A DNA stretch of 64,000 nt from the NCBI RefSeq assembly GCF_033115175.1, contig NC_084830.1:42725409-42789408 (forward strand). The letters run 5' to 3'. Below, one piece after another: positions 32,107 through 43,322 of the stretch. The notes under the pieces are model-generated. The model made no database searches. It was not told the origin of the DNA and was given only the letters and a program-made list of their open reading frames with translations. The DNA is from Lepus europaeus (lineage: Eukaryota; Chordata; Mammalia; Lagomorpha; Leporidae). The position numbers and the translations under genes are program-made. Within the stretch, counting starts at the first letter, position 1; every line of letters begins with the position of its first letter.

Positions 32107-33456
32107 CAAAAGTCCTCGACAAACTACAAGCGAGCCTGACTCGGCAGCGTTTTAAAAGGATTGTACACCAGGACCGAGGGGGATTTTCCTTGGGAACGCC
32201 AAGGTAGTTCAATGTCAGGCGAGCAGCGCCAATGTGTCATGTGAAAAGAACAAAGGGAAAAATACCACATGGTTATCAGCCGAAAAAACCCAATACCCTG
32301 TCGTGATAAAAACACTTGGAAAACTGGGAACAGAAGTGAAACTCAACATGATAAGCTACATGCGTGAAAAATCCACAGCGGACACCTCCTTCCGTGGTGA
32401 CAAATGAAAGCTTTCAAAAAGACAACACCTGCTATTTTCACCACCGTTGTTACTGCTAGAAGTTAACGTCTAATCAGGCCAGAAAATGAAAGAAAAGGAA
32501 TCTATCCTGGAAAGGATCGTAAGTGACATCATCTTATATATATTAAAAATCCTGAAGAATCTACTTTCAAAAAAGAAAACCCTAGTAAATCTGATAATTA
32601 TATTCAGTAAAGTTGCAAAGTACAAGATCAACTCACCAAAAATTAGTTTGTTTCTGGATGCTAGCAACAAAAAATCCAAAAAGGAAATTAAGGAAACAAG
32701 TACATTCACAATAGCATCCAAAAGAATAAAATATCTAGGAATAAGTTTAACCAGAGAGCTAAAAGACTTATACACTGGAAACGGCAAAATATTGCTGAAA
32801 AAAGGGGAAGATTTATCTTGGACGTGACTGGTGAGTGGGAAGACCTCATGTGGCTAAGATATCAATACTACCCAAAGCAATTTACAAACTCAAGCCCTAT
32901 CCAAACTGTTTGTGAAAATGGAAAAGCCAATCCTCAAAGTCAAATGAATTATAAATGGTCCATAATAGTCAAAATGATCTTTAAAAAAAAAAATCAAAGG
33001 ACTCACACATTTTTATTTCAAAATATCCTGCAAACTACATAATCAAAACAGTGTGCTGATGGCCTAAGGACACACAAACACCAATGGAACAGAACTGAGT
33101 TCAGAATAAATCCATACATCTGTGGCTGACTCCCAACAAGGGTGTCGTCAAGTCTGCTCAATACAAAAAGAATAGTTTCTTTGACAAATGGTGTAGACAA
33201 CCAGTATCCCACATGCAAAAAAAAAAAAAAACAACAACAACAAAAAAACAAAACTAAGTCATACTCCACCTCACATCATATATATGAATTAATCGAAGTG
33301 AATCAATTTAAATATAAGAGCTAAAATAATAAAAATCTTAGAAAACATAGGGATAAACTTTCATGACCTTGGATTTGATAATGGATTCTTATGTATGACA
33401 ACCAAAGCACAAGGAACAAAAGAAAAAAAAATGTGCTTCTAAAATAAAAATTTTCA

Positions 33457-33780
33457 GGGGGCTGGCATTGTGGCATAGTGGGTAATGCAGCTGCCTGTGA
33501 CACTGGTATCCCATATAGGTGCTAGTTTGTGTTCCAGCTGCTCCACGTCTGATCCAGTACCCTGCTAATGGCCTGGGAAAAGCAGCAGAGGATGACCCAA
33601 GTGTTTGGGCCCCTGCCACCCACGTGGAAGACCCGGATGAAGCTCCTGGTTCCCGGCTTCGGCCTGGCCCAGTCTTGGCCATTACAGCCATCTGGGGAGT
33701 GAACCAGCAGATGGAAGATCTCTATCTCCTCCTTTCCCCTGGAACTCCGCCTTTCAAATAAATAAATAAATCTTTAAAAA
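33457..33780 (+). mobile_element. C-repeat SINE in old L1
   Basis: ggggctggcattgtggcata head and tttcaaataaataaataaat tail. Confidence 0.9.
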
Positions 33781-34180
33781 TTTAGAAATTTTCAAAACCA
33801 CAATGAATACCTGCATCCCCTCGGTTAACACAGAAACAGAAAGTTACAAATGCTAGTGAGGATATGGAGAAAGGGGAACTCTTCTGTGCCGCTGGTCAGA
33901 ATGTGAGTTAGTGCAGCCACCATGGAAAACAGTACAGCACCTTCCTAAAAAAACTAGAAATAGATCTGCCACAGAACCTAGTAACCCACCCTGGGTACAT
34001 GTCCAATGACATGAGTCATTGTATCAAAGAGATAACTGCTCCACCAGGATTACTGCTGTGTTGTTCACCATAGCCAAGACACAGAACCAACAAAGGCGTC
34101 CATCATCAGACGACTGGATAAGGAAAATGCAATACATTCATACAGTGGAATATTATTTAGCCATAAAAGGAAAAAAACCT

Positions 34181-34487
34181 GGGACAGGCACTATGGCATA
34201 GAAGGTTAAGCCTCCACCTACAGTGCTGGCATCCCACATTGGTGCCAGTTTGAGTCCTGGTTGCTCCGCTTCCGATCCAGCTCTCTGCTATGGCCTGGGA
34301 AAGCAGTAGAAGATGGCCCAAGTCCTTGATTCTCTGCACCCATGTGGGAGACCCAGAAGCTCCTGGCTCCGGATCAGCTCAGCTTCAGCTATTGCAGCCA
34401 TCTTGGGAGTGAACCAGTGGGAGGAAGACCTCTGTCTCTCTCTGCCTCTCTGTAATACTGCCTTTCAAATAGATAAATAAATCTAGA
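34181..34487 (+). mobile_element. C-repeat SINE in old L1
   Basis: gggacaggcactatggcata head; the tail passes straight into the GGGA repeat. Confidence 0.88.
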
Positions 34488-34541
34488 AAGAGAGAGAGAG
34501 GGAGGGAGGGAGGGAGGGAGGGAGGGAGGGAGGGAGGGAGG
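34488..34541 (+). repeat. (GGGA)n microsatellite
   Basis: A short GA run followed by about eleven GGGA units at the end of a SINE tail. Polypurine, G4-prone. Confidence 0.93.
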
Positions 34542-35695
34542 ACGTCCTACCACTCGCGGCAAAATGGCTGGGATTAGAGGACATCATATTAAGTGAAATA
34601 AGCCAGTCACAGAAAGAGAAATACCACATGTTCTCCTTACATGTAGGAGCTAAAAAGAAACAAACAAAGCAAAAGGAAAACACCTCAATGTGAACACAGA
34701 GTGGGATTACTAGAGGCTGGGAGGAGGGGTTAGAGGAGGTGTGGGTAACGGGAAACAGAATCAGAGTTAGATCACAGGAATAATTCCTAGAGTTACACAG
34801 CGCAGTGGGGAGTCGATGGTTCACAATAACCTAGCATACACTGTATGAGCAAACAGTAGACGATTCATGCCTCCAGTAATGTCCAAGAAAGGGAAATGCT
34901 GATTACCTTGTTTTGATTGGTATATATTGTATGCAGGTATTGAGTTGCCATACTCTACCCCATAAATATGTATAATTGTTAAAATTTTTTTAAAAATTAA
35001 AAATTTGTGCATCAAAGGAAATTATCCACAAAAGTAAAAAGACAACCCACAGCATGGGCGAAAATATTTGCAAGTTATGTATCTGGTACGACTGTAGTAC
35101 CCAGAATATAAAAAAGGAATACTTACAACTCAACAATAAAAAGGCAAATGACCCAATTTAAGCAAAGGTCTTAAGGAGACCATTCTCCGAGATACACATA
35201 GCTAATAAGCACATGAAGGAATGGCTAACATCGCCAGTCATTAGGAAAATACAAATCAAAACCATAACGAAAGAGCACCTTGCACATAAATCAAAAGGCA
35301 GACAATAACGTGTTAGCGAGGATGTAGAGAAACTGGATCTCTGTGCTTTGCTGGTGGGGCTGTAAAATGGAAGAATCACTTTGGGAAACAGTCTGCAGTT
35401 CACCAAGTGGTTAACATAGGGTTACCACACAATGCAGCAATGCTATTCTCAAGTCCTTAAGAACGCTTAAAGCATCAGTTCACATAGACTCTACACATAA
35501 ATGCTCAGGACAGCATTATGTAAAAAAGCCAAAAAGTGGAAACAACTCAAATGCTCATCAGCTGAAGAATAAAGAAAATGTGCTATTATCCATAAGGCAG
35601 AATACTATTTTCCCATAAAAAGGAATGAAACCCTGATACATGCTGCAACATGGAAGAGAACATCCTAAGTGAAAGAAGACAAACATAAAGGCTTC

Positions 35696-36019
35696 TGGTA
35701 GCTTTGGGATCCACAAGGAGGGAAGGCCTATACTTCCGGGAATGGAGAGTCCCTACCTGTACTTCCGGGGAAGAAAAGTCCTTGTCAAGGTCTCCATGGG
35801 TGCCTAAAGGTCAACCAATGAGGATCAGACCCGCCTCAACCTTTAACTCCCAAGCCCTATATCTGTAAAAGGAGCCCTCCCAACCTCTGACGTGCGACTT
35901 CCCTGGCCCCCGCTCTGTTGGGACGGGGAACCTCGCCCGGGAGTGGAATCCCAATAAAAGCTTGTGAATTAACTGATTCGTCTGCCTGGGACGATTTGTT
36001 ACACACCAGACACCTTTCA
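35696..36019 (+). mobile_element. Solo retroviral LTR
   Basis: 324 bp beginning TGG and ending TCA, flanked by a 5-bp duplication gcttc (35691-35695 and 36020-36024). Inside, in LTR order: two acttccggg ETS-like motifs (35731 and 35761), CCAAT (35814-35818), a TATA-like ctatatctg about 40 bp on, and the poly(A) signal AATAAAA (35952-35958). No gag/pol/env sequence lies beside it, so it is a solo LTR of an endogenous retrovirus that entered an old L1. The family is not assigned. Confidence 0.8.
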
Positions 36020-36040
36020 GCTTCCTTATAGGAGACATTT

Positions 36041-36351
36041 AAAGATTTATTTATTTTAAAGAGAGAGTTAAGAGAGAGAGAGAAAGATATATCTCCCATC
36101 CACTAGTTGACTCCCTAAAAGCCTGAAATGGCTGGGGCTGGACCAGGAGGAAGCCAGGAGCCCAGAACTCCATCGGAGCCTCCCACGTGGGTGCAGTGGT
36201 TCAAGCACTTGGGCCATCTGCTGCGGCCTTCCCAGGTGCATTAGCAGGGAGCTGGACCAGAAGTGGAGCAGCTGGGATTCTAACTGCTGCTCATATGGGA
36301 TGCCAGCCTTATCAGGCAGATGCTTAACCTGCCGCACCAACGCCAGCCCCC
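36041..36351 (-). mobile_element. C-repeat SINE
   Basis: aaagatttatttattttaaa tail at the left, caccaacgccagcccc head at the right. It sits about 20 bp from the solo LTR. Confidence 0.9.
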
Positions 36352-36592
36352 ACGTGAAATATTGAGAACAGGCAAATCCACAGAAACAAAAGCAGTTTTG
36401 CCAAAAGTAGCCAGGGCCTGGGGAAGGAGAAAATGGGGGGAGTAACTGCTAATGGGTATGGCGTTTCTTTCTGAGATGACAGAAATGTCCTGGAATAAGA
36501 CAGTTATGACAGCAATAGAGCATTGTGAATATACTAAAGTCCAGTGCTTTTCACAAAGATGAATGTTATGGAAGCGGGCTTTTACCCATTAG

Positions 36593-36932
36593 AGGCCGGT
36601 GCCGTGGCTCACTTGGCTAATCCTCCGCCTGCGGCGCCAGCACCCCGGGTTCTAGTCCCGGCTGGGGTGCCAGATTCTGTCCCGGTTGCTCCTCTTCCAG
36701 TCCACCTCTCTGCTGTGGCCTGGGAAGGCAGTGGAGGATGGCCCAAGTCCTTGGGCCCTGCACCCATATGGGAGACCAGGATAAGCACCTGGCTCCTGGC
36801 TTTGGATCAGCACAGCGCCAGCCGTGGTGGCCATTAGGGGAGTGAACCAGTGGAAGGAAGACCTTTCTCTCTGTCTCTCTCTCTCTCACTGTCTAACACT
36901 ACCTGTCAAAAAAGAAAAAAAAAAAAAAAAAG
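36593..36932 (+). mobile_element. C-repeat SINE, young
   Basis: A full-length copy with perfect duplication acccattaga (36583-36592 and 36933-36942). Confidence 0.94.
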
Positions 36933-36942
36933 ACCCATTAGA

Positions 36943-37190
36943 AAGCTGGGGTTCAATCCCCACCTCCAGCTCTGACTTGCATTTCCTGCCAATGCACCTT
37001 GGGAGACAGGAATGATGGCTCAAATAGTTGGCTGGGTTCCAGCCACCCACATGGGAGACCTAAATTGTGTTCTTGGCTCCTGGCTTTGGCTCTGGCCCAG
37101 GTGCAGCCCCAGGTATTACGGGCACTGGGAAGTGAACCAATGGGCGAGGGCTTTCTCTGTCTACCTCTCAATTTGTTTTAAAAAGACAAA
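36943..37190 (+). mobile_element. Old SINE, C-repeat type
   Basis: Diverged SINE body (aatgcaccttgggagacagg, ggctcctggctttggctctgg, gaagtgaaccaatgggc). It follows directly after the younger SINE, which interrupted or abuts it. Confidence 0.65.
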
Positions 37191-37342
37191 TTTTATGATC
37201 TATGAATTATATCTCAATGTTTAAACAAAGAGTGCTTATTTCACCTCATCATTGACAACAAAAGGAGCTCTTTTTTTTCTTCGCGCATTTGATGGGAGGA
37301 AAATGCACATTTAATTTCCATTTTTTAAATTAGCAATAAAAA

Positions 37343-37655
37343 GGGGGGGCTGGCATTGTGGTGCAGTGGTTTAAGCCATCACCTGTGACACAAGAATTGC
37401 ATAGCACAGCATCAGTTTCGGTCCCAGCTGCTCTGCTTCGGATCCAGCTTCCTGCTAATATTCCTGAGAAAGCAGCAGGAGATTGTTCAGGTGCTTGGAC
37501 CCCTGCCACGCAGGTAGGAGACCCAGAGGGGGTTCCTGGCTCCTGGCCTCAGCCTGGCTCAGCTCCAACAATCGCAGCCATTTGAGGAAGGAAGCATCAG
37601 GCAGACGATCTCTTTCTCTCTGTTACTCTGCATTTCAAATAAATGTTTTTAATAT
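37343..37655 (+). mobile_element. C-repeat SINE
   Basis: gggggggctggcattgtggtg head and catttcaaataaatg tail, with perfect duplication ttagcaataaaaa (37330-37342 and 37656-37668). Confidence 0.93.
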
Positions 37656-38953
37656 TTAGCAATAAAAATGTGTGGATCACTTATAGTTCCTAATCAGTGA
37701 TTTCTCTGTTCGTAGGCTTTGCCCATTTTTGTACTGGCTCTTCATCTTTTTCTCATTGCTCTTTAAAAACTCTTCATAAAGCAATTTACAGATTCAATGT
37801 ATTTCCAATCAAAATACCAAAGACATTCTTTTCAAATATAGAAACAATGATGTTGAAATTCATATAGAAACACAGGAGACCCCAAATAGATAAAACAATC
37901 TTATACAACAAAAATAAAGCTGAGGGCATCACAATACCGAATTTCAAGACATACTACAGGGCAGTTAGAATCAAAACAGCCTGGTATTGGAACAAAAACA
38001 GATAGGTAAACCAATGGAACAGAATAGAAAGACCCGAAATCAATCCAAGCATCTACAACCAACTTATCTTCAACAAAGGAGCTAAAGTCAATCCCTGGAG
38101 CAAGGACAGTCTCTTCAACAGATGGTGCTGGGAAAACTGGATCTCCACATGCGGAAGTATGAAGCAAGACCCCAACTTACACCTTACACAAAAATCCACT
38201 CAAAATGGAACAAAGACCTAAATCTATGACCCCATATCATCAAATTATTAGAGAAATTTGGGGAAACCCTGCAAGGCATTGGCACAGGCAGAGTTCTTGG
38301 AAAAAACCCCGGAGGCACAGGCAACCAAGGCCAAAATTGACAAACGAGATTATATCAAATTGAGAAGGTTCTGCACTGCAAAAGTAGCACTCAGCAAAGT
38401 GAAGAGGCAACCCACAGAATGGGGGGAATTATTTGCAAACTATGCAACTGATAAAGGATTAATAACCAGAATATATGAGATCAATAAACTCAACAACAAC
38501 AAAACAAACAACCCAGTGAAGAAATGGGAAAAGACTTAACACTAAGACATTTTTCAAAAGAGGAAATCCAAATGGCAAACAGAATCATGAAAAAATGCTC
38601 AGGATCACTAGCCCTCAGGGAAATGCAAATCAAAACCACCATGAGGTCTCACCTCACCTCAGTTAGAATGGCTTTCATACAAGAATCAATAAACAACAGA
38701 TGCTGGCTAGGCTGTGGGGGAAAGGTACCTTAATCCACTGTTGGTAGAAATATAAACTGGTAAAGCCACTATGGCAGACAGTGTGGAGATACCGCAGAGG
38801 TCTGAACATAGACCTACCATATGACCCAGCCATCCCACTCCTGGGAATCTACCCAAGGGAAATAAAATCAGCATATGAAACTGTGATCTGTACCTCCATG
38901 TTTATTGCAGATCAATTCACAATAGCAAAGACATGGAATCGACCCAAATGCCT

Positions 38954-39333
38954 GGGGCTGGCATTGTGGCGCAGCTGGTTAACACCCTGGCCTGAAGCAT
39001 CGGCATCCCATATAGTGCCAGTTCTAGTCCCAGCTGCTCCTCTTCTGATCCAGCTCTCTGCTATGGCCTGGGAAAGATGGCCCAAGTCCTTGGGCCCCTG
39101 CACCCGCATGGGAGACCTGGAGGAAGCTCCTGGCTCCTGGCTTCGGATTGGTGCAGCTCTGGCCAATGTGGCCAATTGGGGAGTGAACCATTTGGATGGA
39201 AGACCTCTCTCTCTCTCTCTTTCTTTCTCTCTCTTTCTTTCTTTCTCTTTCTCTCTCTCTCTCTTTCTCTCTCTCTCTCCTCTCTATGTAACTCTGACTT
39301 TCAAATAAATAAATAAATCTTAAAAAAAAAAGA
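38954..39333 (+). mobile_element. C-repeat SINE in L1, expanded CT region
   Basis: ggggctggcattgtggcgca head, (aaat)n tail, and an expanded CT/CTTT tract at 39205-39284. Confidence 0.9.
39205..39284. repeat. (CT)n/(CTTT)n microsatellite
   Basis: An 80-bp pyrimidine tract inside the SINE. Likely polymorphic. Confidence 0.9.
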
Positions 39334-41018
39334 AAACCACAGAATGCCTGCGAGCTGAATTGGATTAAAAAATCATGGGACATATACACCATGGCATACT
39401 ACACAGCAGTAAAAAAAAAAAAATAAAAATAAAAAGTCTATTCATTTGCAACAAAATGGATGAAACTGAAAAACATCATACTTAGGGAAATAAGCCAGTC
39501 CCAAAGGGACAAATTCTATATGATCTCCCTGACCTGTGATAACTAATAGAGCTCCTAAAAGTCAACCTGTAGAAATGAAATTAATACTTTGCAAAGCAAT
39601 GATCTTGAACAGCCCTTCTCTTGACTGTTTAGAAACAGCTTTTTATTCTATATTTTTGTTTATCTTCTCTTTTATAATATTTACCTTATCTTTTTTCTTT
39701 TGTGCAAATCACTGAACTCTATGCTTAACATAGAGTTAATCATATATGTATAAAGTTCATTAAAAACAGATTTTAGTAAACAGTAAGAGTGAGAATAAGG
39801 GAAGAGGAAGGAGGGTGGGAGTGTAGGCAGGAGGGTAGGCACACATGAAGAATTACCAAGATACTAAATCTATAATGGTGAAATGTATGAAGTTCGTAAC
39901 TGCAAAGCAGTATAGTCCTACATATTTTCCTACGGACTTACTTCTAAGGGTACAGCTTAACAACTTACCATAGGACCCCAAAATCCTATAAGCTGACTGA
40001 TAAAAATAGCAGTTTGTTATAAAGATCAAATGGATAGGATTAAGTGGTAAAGTGACCATATAGATAGCATCAAGAAATAAAGTGATCATATAAATAGGAC
40101 TAAGTGTTTGGAATAATAGAAAGAATTAAAAAGGAGTGAAGGCTCCAACATGGGAAGCAGTCCATACAGCAGACTCATAGAATGACAATAGCTTTAAGTA
40201 GCACTCTGGCTTCAGAATCAGCCCTTAAGGCACTGTGGTCTGGTTGGAAAGCCCAGAGTGAGCATTTCAGGCATGGAAAGACAAGACACTCTGGGAAAAC
40301 ATGTCCTACGTAAATAAAGGACCCCTGTGGGTGAGACTCCAGTGGAAAGAAGGGGCCACCAAGGAAGGAGGTACTTTTCTCTGAAGGGAGGATAGAACTT
40401 CCACTTTGCTTATGACCTTGTTGAGCAAGTGGATCCAAAAGGCTTCCACAGCCAGGGCAGCTCATGTCAAGAGCCTTGGGTGATCACTGATGTCATAGAT
40501 AAGAGTGTTATTAAATAAACAACAAGAGTCACGGTGCACTGACTTCCCATGCAGGACTTCTGTCCCCAAAGAGTTGTATCATGAGACTTAATAGTAAAAC
40601 TTGTTCTCAAGAATCACTTCTTGTTAGTGTATTAAATGGAGGATATTATTATGTCTTATAGTTATGTCTAAGAGCTCACAAAAGATGTATCATCCTTGGG
40701 TTCTTCTTTAAAGACAATTAAGTTTCTAGAAGGAAAGAAAGGGAAGAAAGAAAGGGAAAAGAAGAAGAGGGCAAAAGAATGAAATCACCTTCAAGAAGCA
40801 ATAACACAGGACAGCTCTTGTATAGACTGTTGAGGAACAGTTCATTCTTTTTTTCTTTTTCTTTCTCAGATAAAACAGGAGGTGGGGGGCAGAATGGGTG
40901 GGAGGGTGGATATGGTGGGAAGAATTACTATGTCCCTAATGTATTTATGAGATACATACAAATTAAAAAAACTTCATATTGTAAGTTTATTATCCTTTTG
41001 CCATTCTTCTTCTTCTTT

Positions 41019-41041
41019 TTTTTTTTTTGACAAGTAGAATT

Positions 41042-41102
<61 letters not shown>

Positions 41103-41338
41103 CCTTCCTCCTGTTGGTTCACTCCCCAAATGGCTGCTACAGCCAGTGCTGTGCCGATCTACAGCCAGGAGCCAGGAGCTTCTCCTGGTCTCCCATGCGG
41201 GTGCAGGGCCCAAGCACTTGGGCCATCCTCCACTGCCTTCCTGAGACACAGCAGAGAGCTGGACTGGAAGAGGAGCAACAGGGACTAGAACCCGGCACCC
41301 ATCTGGGATGCCAGCACCGCAGGCGGAGGATTAACCAA
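41019..41338 (-). mobile_element. C-repeat SINE with (GA)n
   Basis: Poly(T) at 41019-41029, a (GA) run at 41048-41099, and duplication ttgccattct (about 40997 and 41347). Confidence 0.88.
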
Positions 41339-41554
41339 GTGAGTCCTTGCCATTCTCTTAGTTTGTTACTTGTCTATTAGTGTTTTACCACCCCTGCAAG
41401 GTGTCTACCAGGTACAAAGTTTTTCATTTTTATATATTCAAAAGTATTTACCTTTCGCTTTACAATTTCTTTTTTTTTTTTTTTCTTCTTCTTAGTAAAG
41501 CATGGAGGTTGAACAGGTAAAACCACTGCAACATTCTCAGTGAACTTCAGCTAC

Positions 41555-41808
41555 CCCTTTTTTTTTTTTTTTTTTAATTTGACAGAGTTAGACAGTGAGA
41601 GAGAGAGAGACAAAGAGAAAGGTCTTCCTTCTGTTGGTTCACCCCCCAAATGGCCGCTATGGCTGGAGCTACGCTGATCTGAAGCCAGGATCCGGATGCC
41701 TCTTCCTGGTTTCCCATGCGGGTGCAGGCGCCCAAGCACTTGGGCCATCCTCCACTGCCCTCCTGGGCCACAGCAGAGAGCTGGACTGGAAGAGGAGCAA
41801 CAGGTCTA
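41555..41808 (-). mobile_element. C-repeat SINE, head truncated
   Basis: Poly(T) start at 41556; the SINE body stops after aacaggtctagaacccag, where a second SINE begins. Confidence 0.82.
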
Positions 41809-42062
41809 GAACCCAGAGAGAGGGATAGACAGAGAGATCCTCAATCCACTTGTTCACTCCCCAAATGGCCTCAAGGGCCAGGGCTGGGCCAGGGTAAAGC
41901 CAGGTGCTTCATCTGGGTCTAACGTGTGGGTGTCAGGAGCCCAAACACTTGGGCCATCTTCCACTGCTTCTCCCACACCATCAGCAGGGAGCTGGAACAG
42001 AAGTGGGTGCCCATTTGGGATGACAGCATCCGAGCCAATGGCTTTGCTCCGATTGTCTGTTA
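41809..42062 (-). mobile_element. Second C-repeat SINE fragment
   Basis: agagagatcctcaatccact at the left, gggatgacagcatccgagcc at the right. It lacks its own A tail, so the preceding SINE probably inserted into or recombined with it. Confidence 0.7.
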
Positions 42063-42977
42063 TTATAACACTTAGAGATTCCCGCCTTCCCCCTCCTGAT
42101 CCTGCCAATTCTAGGTAGGAGAAGGATTTCTCTGTATTGTCTTCTTCTGTCTGTGACAGCTTGATTGTCCTCTATTTCATCTTCAAGTCAGAAATCGGCA
42201 CCAACAGCACGCGGGAGGCCTGACTGAGGACAGAGACAGAATAAACACCGGAGCCTCTGCCAGCTGCCTGCGGCCCTATGACAGCCGCCGCTTCTAACTG
42301 CTCTCTCCCAGGGAAAGACACGAGGAGACAGGCAGCCTCCCACAGCAAGCCCACAGGCACAAAGTCCTCAACCCTGTCATCTTGGCACTGGTCTGCCGAA
42401 GCAGGGATGAAGAAAGCTGCAAGCGGTCTCATCCCAGTACCTGACACCTGCTGGCGCTCAGTAATTGTCAGTTGTTAAATCCATCGGTGACGTGGCGCTT
42501 CTTCTGGACGACCTGGGCCTGGCCATCTGGAGCGCAGCCCATAAAGGAGGGGCGGTATCAGCCAAGGTCACTAAAGGCTGCAGTTTTCCATGGTCCTCAG
42601 GATCGCTGGGACACACCCCATAATGACTAGGAATTCTTTCTTGGAATGTGGTGACATGGCGAACAACTGGCAAAGATTCCAACTTGGCAACTGCCCTCTG
42701 AGTTTTAACGTTCTTTTCCTGAGAGCAACTCGGGTTGCTTCTCTCACCGTCCAAGACCCTAGGACTTCTTTCTACACGTTAGCCAACAATGTAGATTAGC
42801 AGAGGTAAGAGTAAGCATTAGCTAGTTCAGTTGTTATCATTTGCTCCTGGGATGAAAGGATGACTTACGAGTTTCCAGATATAGCTGACACTTCAGCAGT
42901 GAGGGTTTGGGGACATTGACCAGCCCGTGGAGTCAAAATTCCATGTGTAACTTTCCATCCCTCAATATTTGACCACT
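42063..42977. other. Unique DNA
   Basis: No repeat except a short MIR-like end near 42430-42475 (gtacctgacacctgctggcg). Minus-strand open frames here (91 and 98 codons) have no recognisable SPAG1 residues. Confidence 0.45.
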
Positions 42978-43311
42978 GGGGTGGACATTGTGGCACAGGG
43001 GTTGAGCCACTGCTCGAGGTGCCCACATTCCATACTAGAGTGTCTGAGATGGAGTCCCGCCTCCTTCCTGCTGATGGGCACCCTGGGAGGCAGCAGAAGA
43101 TGGATTGAGTGCTTGGTTCCCTACACCCTACAAGGGGGATTCGGATTGAGCTCTGGACTCCTGGCTTCTGCCTCACCTAGCCTACCTGGTTGTGGGCACT
43201 TGGGAGTGAACCAGCAGATGGAAGATCTCTGTCTCTTTCTCTTTTTTTCCTCTCACTCTCTCCCCTATTGCTCCATCTTTCAAATAAATAAAAAACAAAC
43301 TTTTAAAAAAA
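42978..43311 (+). mobile_element. C-repeat SINE
   Basis: ggggtggacattgtggcaca head, tttcaaataaataaa tail. The young L1 inserted right at the end of this tail. Confidence 0.88.
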
Positions 43312-43322
43312 TGTAACTACTC

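Larger units (their letters stand above)
32107..34995 (+). mobile_element. Old L1, ORF2 RT to 3' end, with SINE insertions
   Basis: Diverged LINE-1 read on the plus strand: reverse-transcriptase-region remnants (32110-32460), ORF2 C-terminal half (32500-34180) and 3' end (34560-34995, aagtgaaataagccagtcac). Many stops and indels; no functional frame. SINEs at 33457 and 34181 interrupt it. Confidence 0.82.
34996..36592 (+). mobile_element. Old L1 3' part split by an LTR and a SINE
   Basis: L1-like text at 35010-35690 and again at 36352-36590 (ggcaaatccacagaaacaaa, ctgctaatgggtatgg). The two parts join once the LTR (35696-36019) and SINE (36041-36351) are removed. Confidence 0.75.
37775..40976 (+). 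mobile_element. 5'-truncated L1, ORF2 C-terminal part and 3' UTR
   Basis: ORF2 C-terminal text from about 37780 to 39560 with scattered stops, including the CX3C motif of the L1 C-terminal Cys region (about 38700). A long 3' UTR runs to about 40976. A SINE with a large pyrimidine repeat interrupts the ORF2 end at 38954. G-rich tracts at 39798-39838 and 40878-40920 are typical of L1 3' UTRs. Confidence 0.85.

Noticed and set aside
32107-32500. Unknown gene fragment with unusual CpG content
   Set aside because: It reads as diverged L1 reverse-transcriptase-region text (caaaagtcctcgacaaacta and following).
41048-41099. CRISPR-like or satellite array
   Set aside because: Simple GA repeat inside a SINE; no spacer structure.
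42172-42754. Minus-strand frames of 91 and 98 codons as possible missing SPAG1 exons
   Set aside because: Their translations share no recognisable residues with the N-terminal part of SPAG1 and no coherent splice phase could be set.
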